Assembly: GCA_032027125.1 (NCBI GenBank)
Contig: JAVSMQ010000001.1
Location: 1,938,556-2,002,555, forward strand
DNA length: 64,000 nt
Reading direction: 5' to 3'
DNA from: JANJTB01 sp032027125
Lineage (GTDB): Bacteria; Bacteroidota; Ignavibacteria; Kapaibacteriales; UBA2268
Position numbers and translations under genes: made by a program. Position 1 is the stretch's first letter; every line of letters starts with the position of its first letter. The notes under the pieces are model-generated. The model saw only the letters and a list, made by a program, of their open reading frames with translations, did no database searches and was not told the origin of the DNA. Shown in pieces: positions 47,298-56,114 of the stretch.

Positions 47298-47366
47298 AAA
47301 TCCCCCTAACCCCCTTTGAAAAGGGGGAGTTCAGTTTCCCCCTTGTTAAGGGGGTTAGGGGGATTT
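47298..47366. repeat. Long C/G-rich hairpin repeat, probable terminator
   Basis: The left arm AAATCCCCCTAACCCCCTT pairs with AAGGGGGTTAGGGGGATTT on the right, with an internal second hairpin (CCCCCTTTGAAAAGGGGG). The same element occurs in interrupted form at 56907-57188. It lies downstream of the GH130 stop and upstream of bfr on the minus strand, so it could end the GH130 transcript. Confidence 0.85.
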
Positions 47367-47495
47367 CTTGATTTTTATTGTTAAAAGTTAACATTTTACT
47401 TAATAATTATGCTATTTTAAATTAAATATACTCATTGTAACAAATTCTCAACAACCATCTGAGTAGTAACTATAATTTCCATGTCTGATATTTAG

Positions 47496-48437
47496 TTAAC
47501 CCTGGCTATCCAACCATGCCAGACATTCGGTTATGCTTCCGGTTGCAAGAGCCATACTTGTATCGGCAGCACCATAATATAAATTAATAGTATCTCCGTC
47601 AGGAGCAATAGTATATCCGCATGGAAAAACTACTTTATTTACGTCACCTACTACTTCATAAGGTTCGATAGGTCCGAATATCCATTCATTACCACGCTTA
47701 ATACATATTTCGGGTGATTTCAAATCAAATAGTGCCAGCCCAAGCCTGTAAATACATCCTGAAGCATTTAGCTTCACTCCATGATAAATCATCAGCCATC
47801 CGCGGGAAGTTTCGATTAAAGGTGATGATAATCCGATTTTTGTTGCATCCCACCATCCGCCGCGTCTTGCTTCCAAAATTACTTTGTGGCTGCCCCAGTG
47901 GCGTAAATCAGGTGAATAAGAAATCCATATATGTGCTCTCGGCGAACTGACCGGTCTGTGAATTAAAGCCCAAAAATCGCCTATTCGATGCGGAAGCAGA
48001 GTAGCATCTTTATCTTCCGGCGACATAATTAATCCGTACCGCTCAAATGTTCTGAAATCTTCCGTAAAAGCTAAAGAAACGCCGGGACCATCATAGGTAT
48101 AGGCTGTATAAACGATGGCATATTTTTGCAATTCGGGTATAAATGTTATCCTCGGGTCTTCAATTCCCCATATTTCCTCAGGAAAATTTTCAGGGTCATG
48201 CATTAATGTCGGCTTTTTATCAATAATCCAACCATCAATTCCATTAGCCGAACGTGCAGCACTCAAGTGTGACAATCCGGTTTTTTCTTCGACACGGCAC
48301 AAAAGCACAGTTGTTCCATCCTTTAAAATGGCAGCACCGGCATTAAATACACTGTTAATGGGATAGGGCCAATCTGAAGCAGAAAGTATCGGATTCAACT
48401 TATGGCGTCTGAAAAGTTCGGAGGTTTGAATATTCAT
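47496..48437 (-). CDS. Glycoside hydrolase family 130 (mannoside phosphorylase-like)
   Basis: This 313-residue five-bladed propeller enzyme has family blocks NPILSASDWPYPINSVFNAGAA in pieces, LLCRVEEKTGLSHL, EEIWGIEDPRIT (catalytic Asp region), DKDATLLPHRIG, KIGLSSPLIETSRGWLMIYHGV in pieces, and FPCGY ... LYYGAADTSMALATG. GH130 enzymes phosphorolyse beta-1,4- or beta-1,2-mannosides, releasing mannose 1-phosphate. There is no signal peptide, so it is cytosolic. Its start overlaps the stop of the GT4 gene in ATGA (48434-48437), so it is translated directly after it. The pairing suggests that the phosphorylase acts on, or trims, the product of the transferase. Confidence 0.92.
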   Translation of the reverse strand: MNIQTSELFRRHKLNPILSASDWPYPINSVFNAGAAILKDGTTVLLCRVEEKTGLSHLSAARSANGIDGWIIDKKPTLMHDPENFPEEIWGIEDPRITFIPELQKYAIVYTAYTYDGPGVSLAFTEDFRTFERYGLIMSPEDKDATLLPHRIGDFWALIHRPVSSPRAHIWISYSPDLRHWGSHKVILEARRGGWWDATKIGLSSPLIETSRGWLMIYHGVKLNASGCIYRLGLALFDLKSPEICIKRGNEWIFGPIEPYEVVGDVNKVVFPCGYTIAPDGDTINLYYGAADTSMALATGSITECLAWLDSQG

Positions 48438-50770
48438 ATTGATTTTGTCTCCATTGATAAAATCGGATTTTCTAAAAATTTAAGCTCAAGAAGTGAATGT
48501 AAAAATGCAAGTGTAGATTCTGCTCCCTGATTTTCATTTAAACGGTCAGGATGTAAACCATCGCGGCAGCCGCCGGTAACAGGGTCATAAATTGAAAGAT
48601 TCAAATCATTTCGACCGAGGAACCATTCGAAGGAGCGTCGGGCTTCTTTTATCCATTTTTCGTCATTTGTAATTCTGTAAGCTTCAAGACAGGCTGATAC
48701 CATTGCTTGTGCTTCAATAGGCTGCTGGTCAAATCTTGCTCTTTTTCCGTTCTTTTCATAAAACCCATTCGAACCGATAGGAACAAAATGTCTGCCGGCA
48801 GAATCAGATTTTTGTATTTCTGTTATCCAGCATAATGATTCAAGTCCGGCATCAACCATTTCTTTATTCGGGATTGACTTTCCTGAGACGAGCAGTGAAT
48901 GTGACAAGGCGGCATTACAATAACTAAGGCTGTTTTCAAACCATTGCCAGTCATCACTGCGGTTAGATTTGTAAAGTTCCATCAGACGTCCTGCCAATTC
49001 AGCTCTTATGTGACTTACTTTGCTGTCACCGGCAAATTTTTGTGAATATTCATCAATGCCAAGCAAAGCAAATGACCATGCCCTCGGACTTGTCATACTT
49101 ATTATGTTCGGCAGTGCCTGCTCAAATAGTTTTCCTGCGAGATTTTTGAGCGATGGTGAATTTGACCTTCCCAAAACGGTTCCCAATGCCCAGATTGCTC
49201 TGCCGTGACTGTCGTCCGAGCCGCTCGATTCAAGCCATGCCCGCTGAAAATTCAGAAAGTTTCTGAATTGCCCGTTCTCAGGATTTAATGCAAACATAAC
49301 AAATGCTAAATATCGGGTTGAAAGTTTGGTTGATTCACCATTCATGACAGATTCCAGGTATATACCTACAATCAATGCGCGTGCATTGTCATCAATAGTA
49401 TAACCCTCTTCATAATTAGGTATTGTAAAAACCGCATGTTGAAACATCCCTGTATCGTCTGTCATCGAAATTAGATGGTCAAGTTTTAGTGGTGGAAGTT
49501 CACCTGACCTCTCATTCAGACTTTTAACAATTACCGGCAGCGATGTTGACAATGAGCGTTCTGACCGTGCTTTATTAAAGCTATTCATATAATATTTGGC
49601 TGCATTGGACCAAACCATTTCCCTTCCGAACATATAAGCCCTTTTGCGCATTGCATGACGGGTTATTTCGTCATCAAGTAATCTGATAACCTGCGTTGCA
49701 ATTGCATCAGGGTCACGAAATGGTACCAGTACACCGCGCTGGTCAGAAAGCATTTCTTCAGCATACCAGTATGGTGTGGATATTATGGCTTTTCCTGCAC
49801 CAAGTGTATAGGCTAATGTTCCGGAAGTGATTTGTGCTTCATTATTATAGGTAGTCAGATATATATCGGCAGCACCTATAAATTCATTTAATTCATCTAA
49901 ACTTACAAATCTGTTATAAAAAATAACCTGACTCTCTACACCCTTTTCCTGAGCAAGCCATTGAAGAGATAAACGGTATGTTTCGCCATCGTTTCTTATT
50001 ACATTCGGGTGGGTTTCCCCAAGCACGATATAAACTACATTAGGATGTTTTTCCAAAATTTTCGGCAGAGCAGAAATGACATTCTCTAAACCTTTATTTG
50101 CTGATAATAAACCAAAACTTAACAGTACAATTTTACCTTCCACACCGAATAATTCTTTATGAAAACTCGGGTCAACAAAAGGTACATCCGGGATGCCGTG
50201 ATGAATAAGGTCGATTTTTTCAGCAGGAATATTATATATTTCCTGAAGAAATTTAACACCTTTTTCACTCATTACAACCAATCTATCCGATAATGCAGCT
50301 ACTTTTTCCAATACTAATCTCTGTTCGGTACTCGGGTCTTTCAGAACAGTGTGCAGTGTTGTTATAACAGGCATACGTAATTCGCGTAAAAGTGCAATTA
50401 TATGGCTGCCTTCCCTGCCGCCGAATATCCCGTACTCAAATTGAAGACAAACAATATCTACATTATTTATATTCAAAAAATCAGATGCCCGGCGATACGA
50501 CTCAATATCCCTCTCTGTCAGTTCAAATCTAACTCTGGACGGATAATCATAACCTTCTTTAATATCATTGACAGGTAATGCTATACAGGTTACATCCGGA
50601 TATTCTGCTGCTATTGCTTCACTCAGGTCTGTTGTGAATGTGGCTATCCCGCATTGACGCGGCATATAATTGCCAATGAAAGCAATTCTGCTGACATCTG
50701 TATTTGATTTCGGTTTTTGTTTTTTTGAAATTTCCAATTGATTATCTCTCTTATTGTATATGCTTTTCAC
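48434..50770 (-). CDS. Glycosyltransferase family 4 fused to an alpha-helical barrel domain
   Basis: The 778 residues start at GTG 50770, overlapping the radical SAM gene by 20 bases. The N-terminal 410 residues are a GT-B glycosyltransferase: IAFIGNYMPRQCGIATFT, LQFEYGIFGGREGSH, TTLHTVLKDPS, HHGIPDVPF, LLSFGLLSANKGLE, and AQITSGTLAYTLGAGKAIISTPYWYAEE in pieces. The C-terminal 350 residues look like an (alpha/alpha)6 barrel: GYTIDDNARALIV, SSGSDDSHGRAIWALG, WQWFENSLSYCNAAL, FDQQPIEAQAMVSACLEAY in pieces, and GGCRDGLHPDRLNENQGAEST in pieces. Such barrels occur in sugar hydrolases and epimerases. The two-domain layout plus the overlapping GH130 suggests a mannan-type oligosaccharide made and reworked in the cytosol. 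Confidence 0.85.
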   Translation of the reverse strand: MKSIYNKRDNQLEISKKQKPKSNTDVSRIAFIGNYMPRQCGIATFTTDLSEAIAAEYPDVTCIALPVNDIKEGYDYPSRVRFELTERDIESYRRASDFLNINNVDIVCLQFEYGIFGGREGSHIIALLRELRMPVITTLHTVLKDPSTEQRLVLEKVAALSDRLVVMSEKGVKFLQEIYNIPAEKIDLIHHGIPDVPFVDPSFHKELFGVEGKIVLLSFGLLSANKGLENVISALPKILEKHPNVVYIVLGETHPNVIRNDGETYRLSLQWLAQEKGVESQVIFYNRFVSLDELNEFIGAADIYLTTYNNEAQITSGTLAYTLGAGKAIISTPYWYAEEMLSDQRGVLVPFRDPDAIATQVIRLLDDEITRHAMRKRAYMFGREMVWSNAAKYYMNSFNKARSERSLSTSLPVIVKSLNERSGELPPLKLDHLISMTDDTGMFQHAVFTIPNYEEGYTIDDNARALIVGIYLESVMNGESTKLSTRYLAFVMFALNPENGQFRNFLNFQRAWLESSGSDDSHGRAIWALGTVLGRSNSPSLKNLAGKLFEQALPNIISMTSPRAWSFALLGIDEYSQKFAGDSKVSHIRAELAGRLMELYKSNRSDDWQWFENSLSYCNAALSHSLLVSGKSIPNKEMVDAGLESLCWITEIQKSDSAGRHFVPIGSNGFYEKNGKRARFDQQPIEAQAMVSACLEAYRITNDEKWIKEARRSFEWFLGRNDLNLSIYDPVTGGCRDGLHPDRLNENQGAESTLAFLHSLLELKFLENPILSMETKSI

Positions 50771-52241
50771 AGATTATCCTGAAATGGTATCCATAAATAG
50801 CGAATGTTATAGACAGGCTCATTAATGCGGGTTTTCGCAGTAAAGTCCATATAAATAAATTCCAGTATGGAATACGGTGTTTATCCAAAATGCCTAATAT
50901 ATAAATTGTACGCAGAAACGCTTGTATGTTTGTATAGAAATCTACGAACCCATGTTTAATTTTCAAATCCGGAGCTTTGTAATGCTTTAAAAATGTTTTG
51001 ATTCTTGTATTAAAAAGTTTTGGAGAATAAAGCTGATTCATCACATTCTTGTAACCGGATATGAGTGTTTCAATATTCATAACCGGAATAATATTTGTAG
51101 TTCCGTCAACATTATCGCCTGCCATGTTTTCTGTAATTCGTCCTTCCTTCATAAGCCTTTTGTAAAGCTGTGTATCATTGGGAGCCTGCAGCAAACCTAC
51201 CATGGCGGTTACTATCCCGCTTTTCTGAATAAAATCCGTAAGTCTTTGGAATGTTTGATGAGTGTCATTGTCAAAACCAAGAATAAATCCACCCTGAACC
51301 TGAAGTCCTGCTTGCTGCAGCTTTTTAATACAGTGAATTAAATCACGGTTCAGATTCTGCTTTTTATTACATTCGGCAAGGCTCAGTTCATCAGGAGTTT
51401 CAATACCGATAAATACAGTATCAAATCCTGCGGATACCATCATTTTTATAAGTTCATCATCATCAGCAAGATTTATAGATACTTCGGTATTAAAGGAAAT
51501 TCCCTTTTTACCTTTTCTCCACTTTATAAGAGCTGGCAGCAGCTCATTTTTTAGTATGTTTTTATTTCCGATGAAATTATCATCAACAAAAAATACATTC
51601 TTGCGCCATCCGGTATTATACAGGGCGTTAAGCTCATCAATAATTTGAACTGTCGTTTTTGTACGTGGTTTGTGACCGAATAATGTTGTGACGTTGCAGA
51701 ACTCGCAGTTAAACGGGCACCCTCTTGAGTATTGTATGTTCATAGTTGCATAACTGTTGAAATCCAGCAAATCCCATAATGGTGCCGGTGTATTTTTTAT
51801 ATCCGGAAATTCATCCGAACTGTAAATTCGTTTAGGTTTGCCCTTTTCTAAATCCCGTAAATAATCAACAAGTGTTATTTCGGCTTCATTTAAGACAAAA
51901 TAGTCAACTGTATCAAACAGTTCATATTCTGCTGTAAATAAAGGTCCTCCGGCGACGATTTTTGTACCTGAATCATTACAAAGTTTGATAATTTCTATTG
52001 CTGATTTTTTTTGAATACTCATTGCGCTTAAATAGACATAGTCTGCCCAGTCCAAATCTTTCTGCATAAGCTCCTGACAATTAAGGTCAACCAAACGCTT
52101 GTTCCATTCTTTTGGCAGCATGGCTGCCACAGTCAAAAGGCCAAGCGGTTGAGAAGATACTTTTTTACGAATGAATCTAAGTGCGTGTTTAAAACTCCAG
52201 AAAGTATCGGGAAATTCGGGGTAAACCAGCAAAATATTCAT
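50751..52241 (-). CDS. B12-binding-type radical SAM protein with DUF4070 domain
   Basis: This 496-residue protein has an N-terminal Rossmann-like cobalamin-binding region (residues 1-135), but I do not see the DxHxxG lower-ligand motif. The radical SAM core has C-x3-C-x2-C at Cys175, Cys179 and Cys182 (SRGCPFNCEFCNV). Later blocks are FVDDNFIGN, FDTVFIGIETP and QVQGGFILGFDND. The C-terminal region (from about 385) matches DUF4070, with a hydrophobic end. Relatives include hopanoid-modifying methylases and unassigned methyltransferases; the substrate here is unknown. The gene lies upstream of, and overlaps, the GT4 gene, so it may modify a glycan or lipid made by the same operon. Confidence 0.88.
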   Translation of the reverse strand: MNILLVYPEFPDTFWSFKHALRFIRKKVSSQPLGLLTVAAMLPKEWNKRLVDLNCQELMQKDLDWADYVYLSAMSIQKKSAIEIIKLCNDSGTKIVAGGPLFTAEYELFDTVDYFVLNEAEITLVDYLRDLEKGKPKRIYSSDEFPDIKNTPAPLWDLLDFNSYATMNIQYSRGCPFNCEFCNVTTLFGHKPRTKTTVQIIDELNALYNTGWRKNVFFVDDNFIGNKNILKNELLPALIKWRKGKKGISFNTEVSINLADDDELIKMMVSAGFDTVFIGIETPDELSLAECNKKQNLNRDLIHCIKKLQQAGLQVQGGFILGFDNDTHQTFQRLTDFIQKSGIVTAMVGLLQAPNDTQLYKRLMKEGRITENMAGDNVDGTTNIIPVMNIETLISGYKNVMNQLYSPKLFNTRIKTFLKHYKAPDLKIKHGFVDFYTNIQAFLRTIYILGILDKHRIPYWNLFIWTLLRKPALMSLSITFAIYGYHFRIICEKHIQ

Positions 52242-52399
52242 AACATAACCTTTTCATTGGAGCTTCAATTCTAAACCTTCCAATAATTGGCTTATTGATT
52301 TGAAAACTTATTTGGATAATTTCCTTCAAATAATATCTCAATTGTTTTAAATCATAAGCACACTTAAGTATCAGATATTTTCATTTTATCATTGTGTAG

Positions 52400-53047
52400 T
52401 TAGTTTGTAGTCTGTGATATCTCTTTTCTTGTGTTTTCGATTGCAGTTTGCAAATTTATCAATAAATATGCGAGCTCGCCGCCGTCATTTACAACTTTTT
52501 TCGATAATGGAGCCAGTGTCTCAATACCCTTTGGTGTCAGGTCGTTCGAAAGGTAATTCTGTATTTCGGATGCATTAATAACATAATTCTTCAAAGAGTC
52601 ATAAATTCCGATACTGTTTTGAGCAATAAGCCTGTATATATCATCAAGTTCAACCCATCGCTGAAAACTGAGTATTTGAATCTGCCGGTTCTTGTATTTT
52701 TTGATTTCTTTCTGCCATTCTTCAAAATAAGTCTTTGTACTATCCTTCATTTTTGAAGTATGTTTATTAAAATCAACTTCAATTTTATTGATTACAGCAA
52801 TGCAGTCCGAATATATATCAAATGCTTCTACTGCATCAATTTGTTCTGAGCGGGTCAGCTTATCGAGAGAAATATTTGCAGCTTCTAACACAGGGAAAAG
52901 CTCTTTTATGTCTTCGATAACATTATGCATAGTATTTTCAGCTTTTTCTGCTCTCTGTCTGCCGCTTTTTCTAAATTTGATTAAACTGATAGCAGCAAAA
53001 GACAGCAGATAAAAAATCCAGGCGACTTTTCTCTTTGTAAATTTCAT
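52400..53047 (-). CDS. Membrane-anchored coiled-coil protein, DUF2959-like
   Basis: I choose ATG 53047 (215 residues) because GGTGGAG lies 8 bases upstream; an in-frame GTG is four codons earlier. One N-terminal hydrophobic segment (VAWIFYLLSFAAISLI) is followed by long amphipathic helices. FEEWQKEIKKYKNRQIQ near the middle resembles the DUF2959 family, whose function is unknown. The match is by pattern only. Genes around it encode other small membrane and stress-type proteins, all on the same strand. Confidence 0.65.
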   Translation of the reverse strand: MKFTKRKVAWIFYLLSFAAISLIKFRKSGRQRAEKAENTMHNVIEDIKELFPVLEAANISLDKLTRSEQIDAVEAFDIYSDCIAVINKIEVDFNKHTSKMKDSTKTYFEEWQKEIKKYKNRQIQILSFQRWVELDDIYRLIAQNSIGIYDSLKNYVINASEIQNYLSNDLTPKGIETLAPLSKKVVNDGGELAYLLINLQTAIENTRKEISQTTN

Positions 53048-53074
53048 TCTAATCTCCACCGATAATAAAGCGAA

Positions 53075-53308
53075 CTATTTATTATCTTTTTTTCCATAAA
53101 TCACCCAGCCCAGTATTAATGACAAAGTCAGAAAAAGTAATGCCGGAATCCACATCCAGCTGATTCCGCTTTCAATACCGAAACCCATCATTCCGCCGTC
53201 GGATATTGTTACTGATAATGCTCCGCCGGCAAAAGCCAGAAACAAAATCACCAAAACAGCAAAGACTATAATGAGAGGTTTATTCCGGTTGGTAATAACA
53301 TCATTCAT
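53075..53308 (-). CDS. Small two-helix membrane protein
   Basis: This 77-residue protein has two predicted membrane helices (PLIIVFAVLVILFLAFAGG and WMWIPALLFLTLSLILGWVIYG in pieces) joined by a glycine-rich loop with GGMMGFGIESG. CGGAGA precedes the ATG by 5 bases. It is not recognised further. It is placed 27 bases before the DUF2959-like gene, so the two probably share a transcript. Confidence 0.7.
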   Translation of the reverse strand: MNDVITNRNKPLIIVFAVLVILFLAFAGGALSVTISDGGMMGFGIESGISWMWIPALLFLTLSLILGWVIYGKKDNK

Positions 53309-53340
53309 AATATCTCCGTTTTATCTTCATTAAATTAAAT

Positions 53341-53490
53341 TCAAAGTACTTTTCGACCCTGAATAAGTCTGACAAGTATGACAACTACTGCTATAACAAT
53401 CAGTATATGAATAAAGCCGCCCATTGTATAAGCGCTGACCATTCCGAGTAACCATAGTACCAATAGTACCATTGCAATAAAATATAACAT
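53341..53490 (-). CDS. lmo0937-family small membrane protein (DUF5670-like)
   Basis: A 49-residue protein reads MLYFIAMVLLVLWLLG, then MGGFIHILIVIAVVVILVRLI in two pieces, then QGRKVL. It has two tight membrane helices with the characteristic YTMGGFIHIL turn of the lmo0937/DUF5670 family. These tiny proteins are common in Bacteroidota and Firmicutes near stress genes; their function is unknown. The gene is too short for many gene callers but has complete start and stop codons. Confidence 0.85.
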   Translation of the reverse strand: MLYFIAMVLLVLWLLGMVSAYTMGGFIHILIVIAVVVILVRLIQGRKVL

Positions 53491-53677
53491 TTTACACCAT
53501 TTTTAAATGAACAAAAGATTTCTTTAGAATATTCTTCCCCGCTTAAATTGAAAACGGAGAGAATTTTTTTTATAATTTACATTTCGTAGTATATTTCAAT
53601 ATCGTCCTAATTTAATTAAAAAAATTTTCTTCATCTGCCTGACAAGTATTTTATAATTTCCTGTCATAAACTTCTAA

Positions 53678-54016
53678 TTATTCGTATCCGCTTTTAATTA
53701 CTGTTAAAATCATTTTAAACCGTTCATTAGCATTTATTTTATTGGGAACATGCGCCGGTATTATTATAGATTGTCCTGTATCAAGCAGATGCGACTTATC
53801 CTCAATAATAATTTCCGCTCTGCCGTCAATTATTTGGGCAAAAGAATCAAAAGGAGATATTCTTTCAACCAAAGTTTCTCCTTCATCAAGAGACAGTACG
53901 CTTACATTGCCGGTAGTTTTTTTAATAATAGTTTTGATAACAACCGAGTTTAATTCATATTCTATGATTTCTACCAATATAAGTGGTTCTGAATTTTTTA
54001 CTTCTATATTTTTCAT
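53678..54016 (-). CDS. Small cupin-domain protein
   Basis: This 112-residue single cupin fold is shown by FAQIIDGRAEIIIEDKSHLLDTGQSIIIPAHVPNKINANE in pieces (residues 60-98). Canonical metal histidines are largely missing from motif 1; one His remains at PAHVPN in motif 2, so metal binding is uncertain. Homologs in Bacteroidota are annotated as cupins of unknown role. GGAGAAG lies about 7 bases before the ATG. It is cytosolic. Confidence 0.82.
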   Translation of the reverse strand: MKNIEVKNSEPLILVEIIEYELNSVVIKTIIKKTTGNVSVLSLDEGETLVERISPFDSFAQIIDGRAEIIIEDKSHLLDTGQSIIIPAHVPNKINANERFKMILTVIKSGYE

Positions 54017-54685
54017 TGTATCTTCTTCTCCGGTATTATCAAAACAGCATTAAACAAGCAGTTTCAAAATATAAGTCTAATTAATTCTTAAAACTCAAGT
54101 AGTATTTCCTTTGTTTTAGTTATTGTCATTTTAATATGTATAAATAGTTTGCTGATAAACATTTCAACATTTTTCTTTCAGAACACAAATCAACTTATGA
54201 AAAAATGATTCATTAGATTTCAAAAGTGATTTAGTATTCCAACGATTATCAAAAAGAACAGATGCCCGAATCGGATGCTCAAATGTTACAAATTTCTTAT
54301 GTTTTGTATCCTTCTTTTTTACACAAATTTACATTACAAAGATAAAGCTATACCCAATAATTTGTGTTATACAACTTTAAAAAAAAGTTATATATTTCAC
54401 ACATTTGAAATCGCTCTGCCTGATAATATTGAGTTTGAAGAACAATCATATTACATTCCGGCTTTACAAATGTTGTTATATAAATGTACAATGGCGGTAT
54501 GCGGTCAATCCTTAAGCTTTCAAACATCCAGGAGTAAAAACCGGATTGCCCGCAAATTCGCCTTTGAATAATATCAGTATTTCAATAAAATAAAGTTATG
54601 ATTATCAGTGACAAAAGAATAAATATATTTTATTTGAAATCAGTCAATTATTTAAATATTTATCCTGCCTTGCGGCTGTCACTTT
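54017..54685. other. Intergenic region without a supported gene
   Basis: This is AT-rich sequence between the cupin and lipoprotein genes. An open frame at 54275-54571 lacks a ribosome site, family features and normal composition, so I leave it out. No tRNA or tandem array is seen. Confidence 0.55.
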
Positions 54686-55141
54686 TTATTCACTTTTAAA
54701 AAAATTCGTTATTGAATTACCAATATCATCCATATTTCTGTTAAACTTTATCTTGAATTCAGTCCAGTTATCCTTCCCGTCTTCTTTGTATTCCTGTAAG
54801 TCTTCCTTCAGTTCTGCTGTTTTAAGTTCTAAATCGGCTATCATTTTCTCATATTTAGTTTTATTAGCCTTTTTTTCAGCAGAGATTCTCAATTTTAATT
54901 CAGCAATATTCTTTTCATAATTGCTTATACGTTCCTGCGACAGTCTTTGGAATCTGTGAAAATCTTCCGTAGAATCCTTTATTGCCTGCTGCAGGTCTTT
55001 TTTGGCATCTAATACATCTTCTTTTGTCGCCTGAACATCTTCCCTTGCATCTTTTACGTCCTCGGATGAATTATTGCAGCCGAATATTACAGCGCCTGCA
55101 AAGATTGAAACAGCAGCAGCAATTAAAACACTTTTTTTCAT
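54686..55141 (-). CDS. Lipoprotein with long coiled-coil helices
   Basis: I start at ATG 55141 (151 residues) because it begins a lipoprotein signal (MKKSVLIAAAVSIFAGAVIFGC); the longer upstream frame overlaps the CsbD gene and has no signal. After the lipid-carrying Cys22 the protein is almost entirely charged helix with heptad-like spacing (DVKDAREDVQATKEDVLDAK in one run, then a Lys/Glu-rich coil). It resembles periplasmic coiled-coil lipoproteins in stress loci. Neighbours are a CsbD protein upstream and a cupin downstream. Confidence 0.78.
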   Translation of the reverse strand: MKKSVLIAAAVSIFAGAVIFGCNNSSEDVKDAREDVQATKEDVLDAKKDLQQAIKDSTEDFHRFQRLSQERISNYEKNIAELKLRISAEKKANKTKYEKMIADLELKTAELKEDLQEYKEDGKDNWTEFKIKFNRNMDDIGNSITNFFKSE

Positions 55142-55214
55142 AATTTTTACCAAATAATTTGTAAAACAATTTTTAATATTTCTATAACCCGAACAATTTG
55201 CGGTTATACCTGAA

Positions 55215-55439
55215 TTATAAAGATTCGATAAATTTAAGTAAATCGTCCTTAGTTTTACCGAATATTTTACCGACCTTTGCATGAAGCTTATTGACCATAT
55301 CTTCAAGTTTACCTTCCTGATAACTCAGGTCAGTATCGGATAGGTGAGGAAAATTTTCCATTAACTTTTTCTTTTTATCTTTCCAGTTATCTTTAGTTAT
55401 GGTTGATTCACTCGTGTGCTTTAACAATTTCGATGACAT
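55215..55439 (-). CDS. CsbD-like stress protein
   Basis: This 74-residue protein has the CsbD pattern: NWKDKKKKLMENFPHLSDTDL followed by YQEGKLEDMVNKL and KVGKIFGKT. The strand-turn-helix YQEGK block is the family core. CsbD proteins are small, soluble and induced by general stress in many bacteria; their molecular role is unknown. It has an N-terminal extension of about 15 residues. It lies 73 bases upstream of the coiled-coil lipoprotein start on the same strand. Confidence 0.85.
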   Translation of the reverse strand: MSSKLLKHTSESTITKDNWKDKKKKLMENFPHLSDTDLSYQEGKLEDMVNKLHAKVGKIFGKTKDDLLKFIESL

Positions 55440-55854
55440 AACAATTCCTGCATAATTTGTGAGTTAATTTTATAATACAAAAGTACGGCTGTGCAAGAAA
55501 AAAGCCGTTACGTAATTCTGTAAATATGTTATATAATTCACATATATAGGATGTTACGGAAAAATCGTAAGAATTTTCAATTAGAAATGATAATTAGCGG
55601 TCGAAGTGATAACGTTTTGTAAAAATCAAACGTTCTGATTCATCATCAATATATAAATATGTTTGAAAAATTGATTCGCAAATTCCATTTTCTTAGTAAA
55701 TTGAAGAGAACACGATGAATACCACTATTTCAATGTGATAAAGAGTGCGAAATATACAAACGGATTTAAATAATACGAAATGCTTTTTCTAAATAAACAA
55801 GGAGTACTGCCAATTTTTCCGGAAATCTATGTGATTTTTACGTTAATCTTTATC

Positions 55855-55986
55855 ATATCCTTAATAAATAATACTATATCCTTAATAAATAATATCATAT
55901 CCTTAATAAATAATATTATATCCTTAATAAATATCGCTATATCCTTAATAAATAATATCATATCCTTAATAAATAATACTATATCC
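55855..55986. repeat. 21-bp tandem repeat array, six units and a partial one
   Basis: Units start at 55855, 55876, 55897, 55918, 55939 and 55960, each beginning ATATCCTTAATAAAT. A seventh begins at 55981 but is cut after ATATCC by adapter sequence. Units are nearly identical, with changes only in the last six bases. There are no spacers. The true copy number is unknown because the array ends at an artificial junction. Confidence 0.93.
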
Positions 55987-56012
55987 CTGTCTCTTATACA
56001 CATCTAGATGTG
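55987..56012. other. Nextera mate-pair junction adapter left in the assembly
   Basis: 55987-56005 is exactly CTGTCTCTTATACACATCT, the Tn5 mosaic end used in library making. It is followed by AGATGTG (56006-56012), the start of the inverted mosaic end, as in the Nextera mate-pair circularisation junction. This is not genomic DNA. Sequence to the left and right may not be neighbours in the genome. Confidence 0.93.
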
Positions 56013-56114
56013 AGAATTATTGAAATTATAAATAATATATTTGTTATTATATTGTCATAATTATTATATTTATTGACTATTATATATTAAATAAATTCTT
56101 GATGGAGAATTAAT

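Noticed and set aside
54275..54571. 98-residue open frame
   Set aside because: No ribosome site, atypical composition and no family pattern.
55780..56007. Open frame through the 21-bp array encoding a repeated SLINN peptide
   Set aside because: It is forced by a 21-bp period without stops, ends inside adapter sequence, and has no ribosome site or family match.
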